Positions 1 through 12,287 are shown, counted from the first letter of the stretch. The stretch is 64,000 bases of DNA from Laetiporus sulphureus 93-53 (GCF_001632365.1 NW_024468517.1:863319-927318), one strand, 5' to 3'. Numbers and translations are program-made. The notes: generated from the sequence alone by a model not told the origin.

Positions 1-930
1 ACGTGGGTGCGCAGGGAGGAGGATATGTGGCGCGATCCAGTCAGGCGACTGCCAGTGCCACTCGGCGTCAGCGGAGCATATGAACTCGCGGAGATTCGGG
101 CACCAATCCGCTAGCGGGATCGGGCGCAACGCGTGCGCGTTCTGCTGTAACTGAAGCACGTGATGTGGCGTGGTGAGGTAGTGCTCCTCGATGATCGCAG
201 ACGAGTGCCCGAGCTCGAGCTGGCTGAGCTTGCTTCCGTGCGCCTGGAAGAACTGTGCGAAACCAGGTCCGGTGTAGCTGAAGTCGGAAGAGACGACGGA
301 GAGGTTCATGAGTCTCGGCATCTCCAAGGACTCGGCGAGGATGGCGCGGAAGTGCGGAGAGTAGCACGAGAGCTCGAGATACTCGAGTCGCGTCGTGAGG
401 TTGCATTCAAGCGGGTGCATTCGCAGCTGGAAGGGGCGGTCGTCGTAGCAGGTCCAGCTGAGGCGTCGGATCTTTGGATGTGCAACCAGCCTCAAGATCT
501 CCTCCGGGCTACATCGTGGGTCTGACGGGTTTTCCAGGAGACTCCGGCGGACGGAGCGGTGATCGGAGAAGATGGATAGGTGGGGCGCGAACTCGAGGAT
601 GGTGCGGAGATCGGCTGGGGAGCAGCGCTCGAGAGCGAGCGTCTCGATGTGCAGGCGGCGGAGGTACTTGCCACTGGCGCAAGAGTAGGGGTACTGGAAC
701 GACTCGGTAACGAGCGTGCGCACGAGGAGTTGTGCCTGTGTGGCGCGGCTAATCCAGATGAACTCGTACCGAAAGGGCCGGGCGAGCGCGTTCCACTCAC
801 GGCAGACCATGGAGAGCGCGAGCTTGATGCGCATGACGGCGTGGTAGGTGGCGAGCTGAGTGTGGGACGACTCGAGAAAGGAGAGCTCTTGTGAGGTGTC
901 GAGTGGGTCGTGGTCGCTCAGACACGCATG
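1..930 (-). CDS. F-box-like / leucine-rich-repeat-type protein, 3' end outside the window
   Basis: On the minus strand one frame stays open from about 930 to position 1, so about 300 residues are visible and the C-terminus lies outside the window. Near the N-terminus it reads DTSQELSFLES, then LALSMVCREWNALARPF, the layout of a large family of basidiomycete F-box-like proteins. The rest has spaced leucine and cysteine positions such as LEYLELSCYSPHF that suggest degenerate leucine-rich repeats. Such proteins are thought to be substrate adaptors of SCF ubiquitin ligases; that role is inferred from family, since no clear F-box helix set was verified. The true start is unresolved: an in-frame stop lies at 931-933, and upstream minus-strand sequence to about 1165 is open in other frames, so a 5' exon joined by an intron is likely. 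Confidence 0.6.
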
Positions 931-1427
931 CTATCTCGCCTTCTCGCCAAGCAAGACTGTCTCTTGATGCGGAGACGATCCACGAAGTCTCTCCTTCACG
1001 CGTCGGTGCGCGGAGGCCAAGGAGTGCTTGCACGACGGAGACATGGTCGGCGGGGAAAGAGGATGGTGAGAAGGCAGGAGGAGGACGAGAGTCGGGGTGG
1101 AGGGAAGTGAGCGCTTCAGCCACTGCATCATCAATGTCTGTGCTCTCGTAGTCACTGCTGTGCATCGCTTATCCTCGGCTACCAGTCGGTGCTAGTCTCT
1201 CTCTTCCTGGAACCTACCCTCCTTTCGTGGAACTCTCTCTACTTCCATTCGTATCTCGATCCGCACCCCGCCGCAGCTCAAGCCTCTGCAGGCAACTGCA
1301 ATCCACCCTGCCGCGGCGACTTGACCTCCCCGTCGTCCTCGTCCTTCCGTTTGGTCTCAGGCTTTTCTCCTCGCTGCGTGGCCACGGTCTGCAACGTCGA
1401 CCACAGCGACGACGTCACGCAACGACC

Positions 1428-3389
1428 ATGATGACGGACGGTGGTGCTATCGCATCCACACCGACAGCTCTCAGCTGGCGCGACCTTCTCGTTCCCGACA
1501 GTCATCTGCAAGACACTCTCGTCGTCGAGTACGGAAATATCGATCAGAGCACGCTAGCAGAGACAGAGAAGCACACCACTACCAAATACGACTATGCACC
1601 CGACACCAAGGATATCCCTATTCGTATATCGCACGTCAGCGACTTGTCCAAGCATATGCGGGATGGGCTCATAGGGAAGTTGAACGAGGGACAATATGCG
1701 AATCAAGCCAATCAGACGACTTACGCGCCCAAGGGGAAGAGCGTGCTCTCGCGTTTTGAATCGATGCAGGAGACCTTGCAAGACTCAACGTTGCATACCC
1801 GCTACGAAGACGACTGCAACAATAGCATGGTTGCCATTTCCAACCTTGTTGTGAAGGCATACAAGTCAATCACGTCACAAATTGTAGACAGGACATGGAA
1901 CAACTTCGTGCTTCCGGATTGCACATACAAACCCGACACAATCTTCTGCATAGGGGGCACAGACAAGGTTGTCATCTTGGGGGAGAACAAGGCCGCCGAC
2001 GCATTCAAAAATGATGTGGACGGCTTCATCCAGGAGATCCAGAAAATGGGAGGTTCTGTATCGCCTTTCGAGGAACCGCTCAAGGGACCACCCTTCACAG
2101 GTGCTCACGCTATTCTCCTCAAGGTTCACCTGTCCTTTCCCTTCAGCTCTGATCAGCACACTGAGACCCTTGTGCACCTAGCTTGCCTCTGCGGCCGCCA
2201 TAGGCAAGACGCGTTGGGCAGTCATTTTTGGCGGAGACAGATATGTCGTCATCTATATCTCCTACCTTCACGACCGGAGACCCGTCTTCTACATCTCTGA
2301 CACCCATCCTTTCAGTCGAAATGGCCTGAACGAGGATGCACGACAACCGGATTTTGACAGATATCTGGCGCTCTGGGGTGCACTTGTCTATATGCTTCTG
2401 ACCGTCGATGATACAGACGAAACCCTGATGCAAGTGCTTCACCTCAGACGTCTTCCAGAAGATAATGTGCCGCTGCCACCAATGGGAAGGCAAGAAACCG
2501 ATGACGGAATTCTCCTATCTGCCAGGCTCAACCACCAGGTAAGCTGATCAGTGTCTGGTTTCACTTGTGTCTGCTATTCTGATTGCCGTCCTCAGCCTAT
2601 CATCAGGATGAGCGTTCACATTCCCCACTTCCAGCCAATTAATCTCACTCTCGCCGACTGCCCGCTTCTCACGAAGGCTGGCGGATCCACCCCGTTCGTT
2701 AAAATCGATCGTACTGATGTGGGGAGGTGGTCGATTGTTCATACATCGCCGAGCACGAACCTGGTCCTCAAGTTCCCGAATCTATTGAACGGGGAGGACG
2801 TGGGCGTATGCAGACTCCTGGAAGATGAAAGGCAAATCTATGAACATTTGCCACGGCTCTGCAGGCTTGTCACGCCGCATTTCTATGGGGCTTATGACTG
2901 GCATGGTGGGCGGGTCCTTGCATTCTCCTACGAAGGCACCTCGCTGGCCGATCTCGGGGTGAGATTCTCATCGCTAGAGCTCATAGAGAGGTGCGTGTCA
3001 CGGAGTATGTCAGGCTCGGACCCAGTCCTCTGACGAAACACTATAGGATTTTACTCTATTGCCAGCTCTGGCTTCTCCACCTGAACAAGATACAACACAA
3101 CGACTTTGAGACGAGGAACGTACTGAGAAAGGGCTGGGCAAGGTTCGTGATCATTGACTTTGCCCTTGCACGGGCCGACCATGCATGTCCGGGATGGAGG
3201 AGCTGCCGCGAACTGGTGGAAGCCCGGCGTGCTCTGGGTTTGGAAGGCGTCAAGGACGCAGTAGCCCGGATTCAAGGTGTCGTCAAGGGCATTCGTGGAG
3301 AGCTTCTGTTTTTCCATGTCATCCTTGCTGTGCTTGCGTTCATACTCGTCCTTATTCTTCTTGTGCGCCATGTGACTGTACCGCTTTAA
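1428..3389 (+). CDS. Protein-kinase-like domain protein with C-terminal transmembrane segment
   Basis: Four exons (1428-2123, 2182-2538, 2596-2990, 3047-3389) join in frame to 596 aa with canonical GT-AG introns of 56-58 bp. The C-terminal third is kinase-like: an HND motif with catalytic-loop Asp at residue 502 and Asn at 507 (HNDFETRNV), then IDFA at 519-522 in place of the usual DFG. The catalytic Asp and metal-binding residues are present, but Arg of HRD and Gly of DFG are replaced, so activity may be unusual or absent. The N-terminal 350 residues have no recognised domain. Residues about 570-590 are strongly hydrophobic and end in a short basic tail, suggesting a tail-anchored membrane protein. 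The upstream frame is open to 1227, but the ATG at 1428 is taken because the preceding sequence looks like pyrimidine-rich 5' UTR. Confidence 0.72.
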
Positions 3390-3767
3390 TATGTCGCCTA
3401 CCACACATAATCACTGGTGGAAATTGATACATTGCATTTAAACAACTTCCATGGTGCTGCTGAACAGAGACGACTGGAGCAAATTAACCGAGACAGATCT
3501 GGGGGCTCGACACAACTTCGTGCTTTTGCCGGAAACGCCGAAGTGGAAGAAGCAGTCGACGCATCCGCGGCCGAGTCTACCACTTGCTGAACGGCTGCAC
3601 TACTAGTTGATATCTGTCGAAGCCAGCACAAGAAACTTTGAAAGCTCATGGCGCCAGCCGGTGGCGAGAGCGTGACGCGATCGTCGTCCTAGCGCGCCGA
3701 ATTCGCGATGCTTGCTCAGTACTGTTCGAGCTACCTCTTGACCCACTGCAGGACCTGGTAGGTCATC
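3390..3767. other. Intergenic, no gene seen
   Basis: Short spacer between the kinase-like gene and the start of the left arm of the inverted duplication. Open frames here are short and lack domain or splice support. Confidence 0.5.
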
Positions 3768-4862
3768 AGATATTTTCTTCGCGGTGATCATGCATCCTAC
3801 GCCTTAGTAATCAGCGTTCGGGGCAGCAATCCTATGCTTCAGAATGCTATGTATTTTATGGTGCATTAGAGAAATAGTAAGTCTCTCCGTGCTCCGGTCC
3901 TTCGATCTCCTTCGGCTTATGATGGTCATTGTAGCTAGAATCGATGAGTGATTCTCAGTATATCTGCCTTCGACATAGCCCCATTCACAAGCATTGCCAA
4001 TTGCGCCGAAGCGTGCTCCGGATAAGGTCTTGGATCATCGGATTCCATCCATTGTATGCCACAGGTCGGTGCTGCATTGACACTTCAGTATCGATATCAG
4101 ATAAGGACGTGAGTGTTCTTAAATCGAATGACACGATTTCAGAGTTGGCTCATTTGGTCAAAACATTGCGCTGCCAGTGCGTTCACCTGTATCGAGGAAC
4201 GAAGATGAATATCGTAATGATGCAACATTTTGCAGACTTTTTCCTGTCCGTCATTTTTTTCTAGCGCTCACAGTTGTTGTGGGACATTCACGCGCTTAAG
4301 CTGATGGCACTGGTGCCCACTAATTTCGAGAGTTTCAATACAGCGCTGAAGATGGCTTAACACAAGGTGCGTGTCACCCGATGACACACTGAGCATATTT
4401 TGCTTTGGTGACGCAAGCCACCTACCAATCAACTTGACGGTTCCTCATCTATATGAAATCTGCATCCACGACCGGATTCATATACGTCAACGGAGAATTT
4501 GCCCTTGTTGAAGGGCTATCAGTCCGCCCTTGCATTCCTATCATAATGGCACTTAATCCAAGCAGGTATGGCAGTACGAAAAGGTCAAAACGAGCGCAGG
4601 TGAAGATCATCTGCAGCCCACGAACGTGCTATGCAAAGTAACAGTGCCCGGCCAACTTTATATCTTTAGAGACTCTGTTAGAATCCATCATTGCTGGATG
4701 AGGCACCGAATCCCGATGCCTCTGAAAAGCTATCTATCGCAAATTACGGCAAGCATTGCCCGCCTTATGACCAATCGACCTCGAATTATGCGGTGCTCTC
4801 TATTGATCATCGACTTGAAACGGGCAGCGCACTACAACGGTCACAATCGGCAGATGAGCGCA

Positions 4863-4869
4863 TATATAA
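4863..4869 (+). promoter_or_regulatory. TATA box of secreted-protein gene (left copy)
   Basis: TATATAA lies about 60 bp upstream of the ATG at 4929. The same element is conserved in the right copy. Confidence 0.55.
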
Positions 4870-4928
4870 CCCACGACGGCAGGTCCCACAATTCTGACCA
4901 GGTCGCCACCCCAGTGCTCATTCACGCT

Positions 4929-5510
4929 ATGCTCGCCTCTATCAAACGTCTTGCCACTCTCGGCTGTTTTGTAGCCTCTGCATTTGCGCAGAACATTGAC
5001 ATTAGTCAGCCTGTGTCCGGAACAACTGTCAGTGCAGGTAGCGACCTCATTGTGCGGATTGACAAGCCGGTGCGTTCTCAAAAGATCTCCACGCATATTG
5101 TGCACTCATTCATCTTCTATTTCTTTTTAATATATTTGGCGCATTATAGGACAGTCTCACTGGTTCAGTCGAAGTCGGCCTTGCTATCAATCTCATCTCC
5201 TGTGCGGATTTCGGTGGCTGCGCTAATTTTGATCCCATTGAGCGTCTCGGCAACACTCTCTACACTGGCCCGTTCAATCCCACCTACCAGTCTGGCGACT
5301 ATTATCCGTACGAGAACTTCACCGTTCCGATTCCGGCGGGTTTTGCTTCAGGCGAGGCCGTTCTGAGCGCCACCCACTTCGTGCTTGTCGGCGTAAGTAC
5401 AGATTGGCAGTCAGTGTGCGATGTTGCAGGTGATGCTGATCATGTGTGGGATGCAGGCTAGCCCACAACCTTACTTGCAGACAGCGAATGAGACGATCAT
5501 GATTGCTTGA
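4929..5510 (+). CDS. Small secreted protein, intact left copy
   Basis: Three exons (4929-5069, 5150-5392, 5457-5510), all phase 0, give 145 aa. Residues 1-20 (LATLGCFVASAFA) form a signal peptide with probable cleavage before QNIDIS. The mature part has motifs such as SGTTVSAGSDLIVRIDKP and SGDYYPYENFTVPIP, a cysteine pair in the ISCADFGGC stretch, and two potential N-glycosylation sites (NFT and NET). It resembles hypothetical secreted proteins common in agaricomycetes, with no known function. A TATA box sits about 60 bp upstream. A near-identical copy lies on the minus strand at 62137-62716 and a broken third copy at 46958-47511, so this is a locally amplified family. A role in interaction with hosts, substrates or other organisms is possible but not shown by the sequence. 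Confidence 0.82.
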
Positions 5511-6234
5511 ACTTAATGATTCGATAGCTGCTCGATGACCTCAGACGTTGTTGATTACTACTGATTGATCTCTCTCGATAGTATCTTGATGACCTATTCA
5601 TGCCCACATTAGTATTGAACGACCATCCCTTATAGTACTAGTAGTTTTGGTTGAATAGGAAGCAAATCAATAATGTTACTCCGAAGTAACTCATTTGGCA
5701 CAACTATACTGTGTCGCTCTTCAATCCCCGGACTATGTGCTAGCCCGATGCTCGGCCCCTGTGAGCTCGACCCGTTGTTTCAAATCTTTCACGGTGACGC
5801 CTGTTCCATTTTAATGTGCACGCTGCTGCGGTTGCGCGCGACCAACCTGTTCTACTGTTTCTTTCACTTGCAATTCATGGCCTGCAATTTTCTTGGTCAA
5901 TCATCAAGCTCAAGGGCCAAAAACTCTGGGAAATGACACATGCAAATATGCTCGATCGAGAAATCGGTTAGTAGTAGGTAGATCGTCCAGCTGAATCGTG
6001 CGTTCGTGTCACCGAGATACCGCAAACATTTACCTCGAAAGCCGGATGAAACTAATGATACCGAAACTATTCATATGCGTGGAATACACTGTCAAAGAGA
6101 CCTCAAATGACTTGCCCGGATGCACAGGGTTTCTCGGCTCAAAATCCATTGCGTTGAAGAAATACCCAAGTCAGTGGACTTGAGTCGCTCAAGGGCGGCC
6201 AATTTAGCCTAGAGCGACACGATATGTGATGTAC
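5511..6234. other. Non-coding part of left duplication arm
   Basis: Downstream flank of the secreted-protein gene, conserved in the right arm with small indels. Open frames here differ between arms and are broken, so no gene is called. Confidence 0.5.
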
Positions 6235-7100
6235 GTCGATAACAAAAGCGATACAAGATCGCTCTTTAGTGACGATAGGAGTGGCAGTAAGTGCGTTCCG
6301 GTTTCCACCAACACTCGAACAACACTCATATGACCTCAGACGACAAACCGTCGCGCAGTGCCCGAAGGCATATGCGGGTTCAGCGCACTCTCACTTGCGA
6401 GCGTGTGTGTCATATCACAGTGCGTACGTGACCCTGGGGTGATTTACTCCTTATCGAAACACACTCCGAGTATCAATGCATCATTTGCGTGTCGACTCAC
6501 AAACCTACAAGCTGTACTTAGTTATCAGATAGAGCTGGCTCTTCATAAACATGAGCGGGATATTACTCACTCCGACGATGCGATTCCCATGCTATTCAAA
6601 CATTCAGAAGGTTAAAAGATGAGCTGCGACCATCGTATAGCGGAAGTATCTGTGCAATGCCAAGCCTATTAGTGTGTTCGATCGATCGCCTGCCTCCTAA
6701 GTACCAGCGAATGGCCAACGCTGCCTGCTATTAAATGCTGCCATCATTCTTTAGGAATGCGAATGCGGGATGACGAACTACCAAGGACGAGCACTCGAGT
6801 GCATCACAAATCTGCTTTGCTTCCGTGGATGAGTAATTTCCCGAGGACCGCAGAATAGCATCGCAGCCTGGAGCTTCCTTACTAAGCAATACCATGTATT
6901 ATGAAGCCATTCCGGGCCTCGAGAATGCTCACATGAACACTGTAGAAGTGGCGTCAGAAGACTTCCAAAGCACGACAATCACCTCACCAGAGCGTCTCAG
7001 CGGCCGTCCCTGTGAACGATTGATTGCGGTGGCAATGACGCTACAGTGCGGGAACTGCTGACTGAGCATATCATTACAAACTCTCGGAGGAGAATGCAGC
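6235..7100. other. Intergenic, no gene seen
   Basis: About 870 bp between the inverted arm and the promoter of the oxidoreductase gene. Only short frames without domain or splice support were found. Confidence 0.5.
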
Positions 7101-7107
7101 TATATAA
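7101..7107 (+). promoter_or_regulatory. TATA box of CmcJ-like oxidoreductase gene
   Basis: TATATAA 50 bp upstream of the chosen ATG at 7157. The upstream in-frame ATG at 7094 would fall inside the expected 5' UTR, which supports the later start. Confidence 0.5.
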
Positions 7108-7156
7108 CCAGCCGGGAGAGTGGACGAAGTGCAAATCGTTCCCAAGCAACTGCATC

Positions 7157-8100
7157 ATGGCCACCGCTGCGACCCTTACTCCTCATGACGTACCCACCAC
7201 TCTCAATTACTATGCCCCTGTAGGCAACGAGGCTCCGTTCCAGTACGTCGAGACGCCTCCAGAGGGAAAGCCGCAGAACAACATCGGCCTCGACCCTCAT
7301 CCCGTAGTCATCCAAGATGCACGAGGCAGAGAGTCGGAGTACTCGATTGACACGACCGGTTTTCAGTTTGTCAAGCATGTCAGTGCTGAGAAGGAATTCG
7401 ATGACGATGAAAGGATCAAGACTGTGTACTACAAAGAGGTTGAGGAGCTTCTGAAGCGCGAGGTTGGTGCTAAACGGGTCTATATTTTTGACCATACCAT
7501 CAGGTCAGCTCGTCTGATTTCACAATGATGACATTTCTGTACTCACTTTCGTTCCAGGCGCAAGCCGCAAGAAGGCATTACTGGACCGTTAAATCGAGGC
7601 CCAGTGGTGAGTTGACAATGACTACGATAGGCTCATTCTTGACGAACGCCCCCTCAAAGGAACGCGTCCACATTGACCAGACCTTCGATGCATCTGTCAA
7701 GCGCGTGCATTATCATCTCGGAGATGAAGCCGACCGTCTTCTCAAGGGACGCGTGCGCATCATCAACGTTTGGCGGCCGATACACCACCCTGTCGCCCAC
7801 AAGCCCCTCGCCGTTTCCGACTGGCGTTACCTCGATACGGAACATGATCTAGTTTCGGTCCGGTTTATCTATCCACACCGCGAGGGCAGCACGTTCAGTG
7901 TACGCTACAACCCGGACCACCACTGGTACTATCTGTCGAACCAAACGCCGGAGGAGGTGACGCTGATCAAGTGTTACGACTCGGAGGTAGACAGGGCGAG
8001 GCTGACGCCGCATTCCGCATTCCCGGATCCGACGAGCTCGCCGGAGGCGCCGCATAGAGAGTCCATTGAGATTAGGTGCCTGGTGTTTGATACCGAGTGA
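7157..8100 (+). CDS. CmcJ/AsaB-type oxidoreductase (7-alpha-cephem-methoxylase P8 / GA4 desaturase-like family)
   Basis: Exons 7157-7503, 7558-7606 and 7660-8100 give 278 aa. The order of conserved blocks is that of the fungal CmcJ/NvfI/AsaB family: an N-terminal LNYYAP region, HID at residues 136-138, an INVWRPI block at 167-173 followed by DWRYLD, a YNPDHHWYYLSNQ block, and a C-terminal HSAFPDP plus RESIEIRCLVF signature. Family members are thought to be non-haem iron-dependent oxidoreductases, often found near secondary-metabolite genes; His136 and Asp138 fit metal ligands. The neighbours here are housekeeping genes, so there is no sign of a biosynthetic cluster and the substrate cannot be told. 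A 49-nt middle exon is required for frame continuity and is bounded by good splice sites. Confidence 0.85.
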
Positions 8101-8366
8101 GGTGGCGCAGTTGTATCTAGAATCTTGCGTTTTCTCTGTATATTTGTCGTGCCGGTGTGTTGACTGTTGGCCTCTGCTCCTGGAGCAGTGATTAGCGAAT
8201 TATATGCCACGATATGTCGTCGGAAAGAAATGGCCATTTCACATAACGTCGATGCGAGGCTATAAATTTCAGGAGCGCCAATGCATCTAGAAATACAGTC
8301 AAACGTATGTGCGCAAATAATCCAGTAGAAGATACACAAACTATGCGATCAGATAATTATACAACG

Positions 8367-9712
8367 TCATGCCCCAACTGCCTCCACAGCACCGGCAGTG
8401 GAGCCATCACTCAAGCCATTGGCGTACTGGAACTCGCCCGAGTTCTCATACTGCAGTGAGATTCAAAGTCAATGGATGAGCAATTGAGGATAACCAGTAC
8501 ATGACGCACCTCCCACATGTCAATCGCGACCTGACAGCTCTCACGGACGACCCTCGGCGAATCCGGTCGCTGCATCCACTCCTTGAGATAGGGCAGGACC
8601 TCAGGCGTGGCGATGCCTCCAAGGGCCTCGGCAGCTTCGTGTCGAACCATGTCGGACTCATTTGGGTTTTGGAGGATGGTGAGGAGAGACGGAACCGAAT
8701 GGGTGGAGAGAAGTTGACCGAAGACGAATGCAATCTCATGTCTGAGAAGAGCATAATGGTGATGAATGGGACCATGTGATATGGAGATGTGGGTGCGAGA
8801 ACGTACTTGAAGAGAGCACTGTCGTCAGAGAAGCCAGCTGCTAACGCGTCGACGGCAGCTGGTGTGCCGATATTGCGTAGTGCGAACATTGCGCGATACC
8901 GTTCGAATAGTGAGCGGGACTTGTCGAGAAGCGCAGCGCGTAGGCTGATGATGTTCTCTTCTGAGGCATCTTGCGGAGCTGCATTGCCTGAGAGTAGCTT
9001 TGATGAGGGAGGTGCGGGGTCTATTGAGGTGTATGTCCTAGCGAGCAATTTATTAAGCAAGAAAAACCTCAGGAAAGTAAGGACAGCCGCGTACTGATCT
9101 GATGAGGATGCAGCAGAACTCCAATGCTTCCTGCCTTCGTCCGAGTTGTCCCATTCGATTTTCGCCAACGCAATCTCGCATGTCTCACTGACACTTCGAT
9201 TCGAATCCGACAGGTACTTTCGGAGTAGAGGTATAGAAGAGGTCGAGGAGATCGCGCCCATGGCTTCAGCGGCCTGTCCTCGCGTGAGCTTCCAGGAATG
9301 GGAGGGTGAAGGACCGCGACTTACGCACCTCGTGCCGCACCATCGGATCTTCCCTTTCGTTTGAGAGGACGTCCTCAAGCACGGGAAGCGCAGAGCCGTT
9401 CTTCATCTGGCCAAGACAGTACGCGAGCTCGTGCTTCAGGAGTGCGCTGTCATCCGAGAATGCTAGTAGGAAGGCAGGTGAAGAATCAGCGCCATTGAAT
9501 CATAGAGAACCCAGATACCCGGATCGCATTGATGCATGTTGCGCACCCTTTGAGATGATCTTGACAGCTTCGTTATTCTTCAGTGCCTTGAGCGTGAAGA
9601 GGGCCCTGAAGCGGTTGTGCAGAGGGACGTTCCCGGCGGTGTTGAGCAGAGCATCCTCGAGAGCAGTGAGCGTCGAAGGCGAGACCCTGGGTGCGTCGGC
9701 CTGTGTACCCAT
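8367..9712 (-). CDS. LIA1: Deoxyhypusine hydroxylase (HEAT-repeat, di-iron)
   Basis: Six exons on the minus strand (9547-9712, 9329-9462, 9095-9273, 8807-9037, 8510-8741, 8367-8450) give 341 aa, close to the usual length. The protein has two sets of HEAT-like repeats. The four His-Glu iron-ligand pairs are all present, at residues 66-67 (KHE), 99-100 (RHE), 238-239 (KHE) and 271-272 (RHE). The enzyme catalyses the second step of hypusine formation, hydroxylating the deoxyhypusine side chain of eIF5A in the cytoplasm. Codons are interrupted at conserved-looking positions between repeats. The start is the ATG at 9712, the first methionine before [14 protein letters not shown]. It lies about 250 bp from the divergently transcribed MRT4 gene, so the two may share a promoter region. 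Confidence 0.96.
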
Positions 9713-9961
9713 CGTTGCAGACAACGTGGAGACAATAAAGTAGAACAAACGATGAAAAATGGAATTAAGGAGGAAGATTAGATAAAAGGACCAAATTTTG
9801 ATTAGATCGGTACGGGCGCTCGCACTTGCATCTGCATTCCATATTTGCGCCACTGCTTGAAAAACAGCAGACGTCGTTCTGGCTGGATACCTCTTTCGGT
9901 CGTTTCTGGGCTATCTCTTCTTGCCTGTGTACGAGTACGATACATTTGGTAAAGTGAAGCC
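9713..9961. promoter_or_regulatory. Bidirectional promoter between LIA1 and MRT4
   Basis: The 249-bp spacer separates two divergent housekeeping genes. No TATA box stands out. This is inferred from gene arrangement only. Confidence 0.35.
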
Positions 9962-10960
9962 ATGCCCAAGTCAAAGCGCTCGAAAGTCGGTGAGGACCGC
10001 TCGGTGGGAGGATGGTATGGCGGGTTGCTCATTGAGGGCCATTCGTAGTGTCCCTGACAAAGGTCACCAAGAAGACCAGGGAACATAAAAATGCACTGCT
10101 AAAGGAGGTGCGAGAGTTTGTCAATGTAGGCCGGTCTGAGCTGACCGGCGGGTGCAGGTGCAAGAAAATGCAGACAAATGGGAGTACTGCTGGTTGTTCG
10201 AGGTGGGGAACATGCGAAATTCGCATCTCAAAACTGTGCGAAAACTATGGAAAGAGTACGCATCCTTTCTACTAAGTAGTAGGACCATAATTGACTTGCA
10301 ACTAGCTCTGCACGGATGTTCTTTGGTCGAGGGGCAGTCATGGCGAAGGCTATAGGCACAACACCGGAGGAGGAGTACCGCATGGGATTGCATAGATTAG
10401 CCAAGGTATTTCAAAGACTCCACATTGTGTCTCTAACATCCTTGGGTGCTGAACGGCCACACCAGCAAATAAAAGGCCAAGTTGGCCTCTTTTTCACGTC
10501 CACACCACCGGACGAGGTCATCGCATGGTTCGACGACTTCAAGCAGCCCGATTTCGCGCGCGCAGGCAACACGGCCTCCCGCACCGTCACGCTTCCCGCG
10601 GGGCCGGTCATGCAGCAGCATTCAACGCCTCCCGAGCCGTTCCCGCACAACGAAGAAGCACAGCTGCGCAAGCTCGGCCTGCGCACAAAGATGCAACGGG
10701 GCGTGCCGACCCTCGAGACTCCGCATACGGTGTGCGAGGAGGGAAAGACGCTCAACGCAGAGCAGGCGCAGCTGCTGAAACTCGTGGGCATCAAGATGGT
10801 GCGATTTAGGGTGGGACTAAGGGCTAGGTGGGAGGCCGCGAATGGGGAGGTCGTACAGTTGGGCGAGACGGAAATCGCGGAGGATGAGGTTAAGACGGGC
10901 GAGGAGGCGGATGGGGAGCAGGAGCAGGGGGAGGAGGCGGATGAGCTGATGAGTGAGTAG
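9962..10960 (+). CDS. MRT4: mRNA turnover protein 4 / ribosome assembly factor MRT4
   Basis: Five exons (9962-9989, 10049-10107, 10158-10255, 10306-10405, 10466-10960) give 259 aa. The N-terminus MPKSKRSK, then TKKTREHKNALLKEV, KWEYCWLFEVGNMRN, FFGRGAVMAKA and GQVGLFFT follow the uL10/P0-like fold of MRT4 across its length. MRT4 occupies the P0 site on pre-60S particles in the nucleolus and is later replaced by P0. The 28-nt first exon ends within the GTC-GTG codons and must be spliced to keep the conserved VVSLTKV sequence. The last 40 residues are an acidic tail rich in E, D and G, longer than in yeast. Strong family match over the full length. Confidence 0.95.
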
Positions 10961-12287
10961 GGCTATTCGTCTCGCTCGGTATTTGGTCTTTTTCTCCGTG
11001 TGTGTTGCATTGCGCCAGAGCTACCATCTATCTTACCCCATGCGGAAAATTGCTGCTTGACACTCCGAATTGTAGTTTGCTGTCGGTTCAGCGTAACTTG
11101 GGCCACACCTCGCACATTCGAATCCAAGTGTTCTCTTCGTGTTTCGCTCATGCTCAACAGGTGACTTGTTCGGCTACGCACTTATCTGGTCTTGTGGCAC
11201 CTCTAAGGTTCTTTCGATGTCTGAACTCGCCTTCCAAGCCTTGGCGCCGTACGCGTTGCGTGCAGGTGAGATTTCCTCAAATCATGTCTCTTACTGATGC
11301 GCTGTTCAATTTCATTGTCTCTAATGGAGCCCACCTCAAAATATATTTTCGTGAATTTTTGCCGCAGATATGAAATCGGCAGATGTGGCACATTGGAGAG
11401 TGTGGCACCGTGATTTGCGCCATCTGGATGCATTTCGAACTGCTGCAACACCAAGCCCGCCATGCGCGGTCATTTAGTCCTTCCACCATAGGCTATACCG
11501 GCCTAGGCATCCTGCACAAGCATTCATCCCATCGAACGTATGGCATAGCTCGCGTGAGGACATGTGCATTCGCGGAAGATGCCTCTACGGGCGTGAGAGA
11601 ATCTTTCTCTGAATCCCCGGCACTGATGCTAGCTGATATAGCTGTCGTTCTTATTATGACTTTGATTTGACATTATATGATGTGCGCCGCATTGGTATAC
11701 ATTGGGTGAGAGACTTGGATTCTGCTCTGAGTCTCGTTATTGACATTTCCCCGCTTTCCCATGTGGCCACCCTTCGCGAATAGTGTGATTTGATGCAAGT
11801 TGAACATGTATCATCTACGCTTTGGCGAAAGTATTCCTGTGGAAGCACCTTTGCACGAGACAATATTAGAATGCCGTAGAAAACAAAAGTCTCGTAGCTA
11901 AGATTATAGCGTCTCTCCAGTCAAGGCCTCGCGTTTCTCACACAAGAGCTGCACGACTTGGTACGCTCCACACTTGCGGAATGTCCGTCTTTTTCGTCGT
12001 GTATGTCTGAAATGTTTCTGACAGCGCTGAGAAGACATGCCTAAAAACTGAATGCAAAAGACACTTACGGTACATCTCCCTGCGAATGCCCTCTATTATG
12101 ATGACTTCCATGACGGGATGGCCGATCTCGGCAGGCGCCAGTGGCAGGTTGGTATCCTCGTGGCTCGATCATGTCACACTTATCCATTTCCTGCCTCGTA
12201 TGGCAACTCGCGTGGTTCAAGCTTGCCCAACGTCAATCATCCTGTGACGAATTCCTGCACGGCCGTCCCCGATGTTCATACAGCCGA
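10961..12287. other. Intergenic, no gene seen
   Basis: About 1.3 kb between MRT4 and the DUF6534 gene. Several short open frames on both strands overlap one another and none shows a domain, splice pattern or signal peptide. Confidence 0.45.

Larger units (their letters stand above)
3768..6234 (+). repeat. Left arm of a 2.5 kb inverted duplication
   Basis: This segment matches the reverse complement of 61447-63950 over its full length. Similarity begins near TATTTTCTTCGCG at about 3768 and ends near AGAGCGACACGATATGT at about 6227. Outside these points the sequences are unrelated. Coding sequence is best conserved: 7 differences in 243 nt of exon 2 of the secreted-protein gene, counted by hand. 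Introns and flanks are more diverged, with small indels. The two arms are separated by about 55 kb. Confidence 0.93.

Noticed and set aside
4626..5366. 246-codon unspliced frame over the secreted-protein gene
   Set aside because: It reads through both the promoter and intron 1 and is not preserved in the right arm; the spliced model with signal peptide fits both copies.
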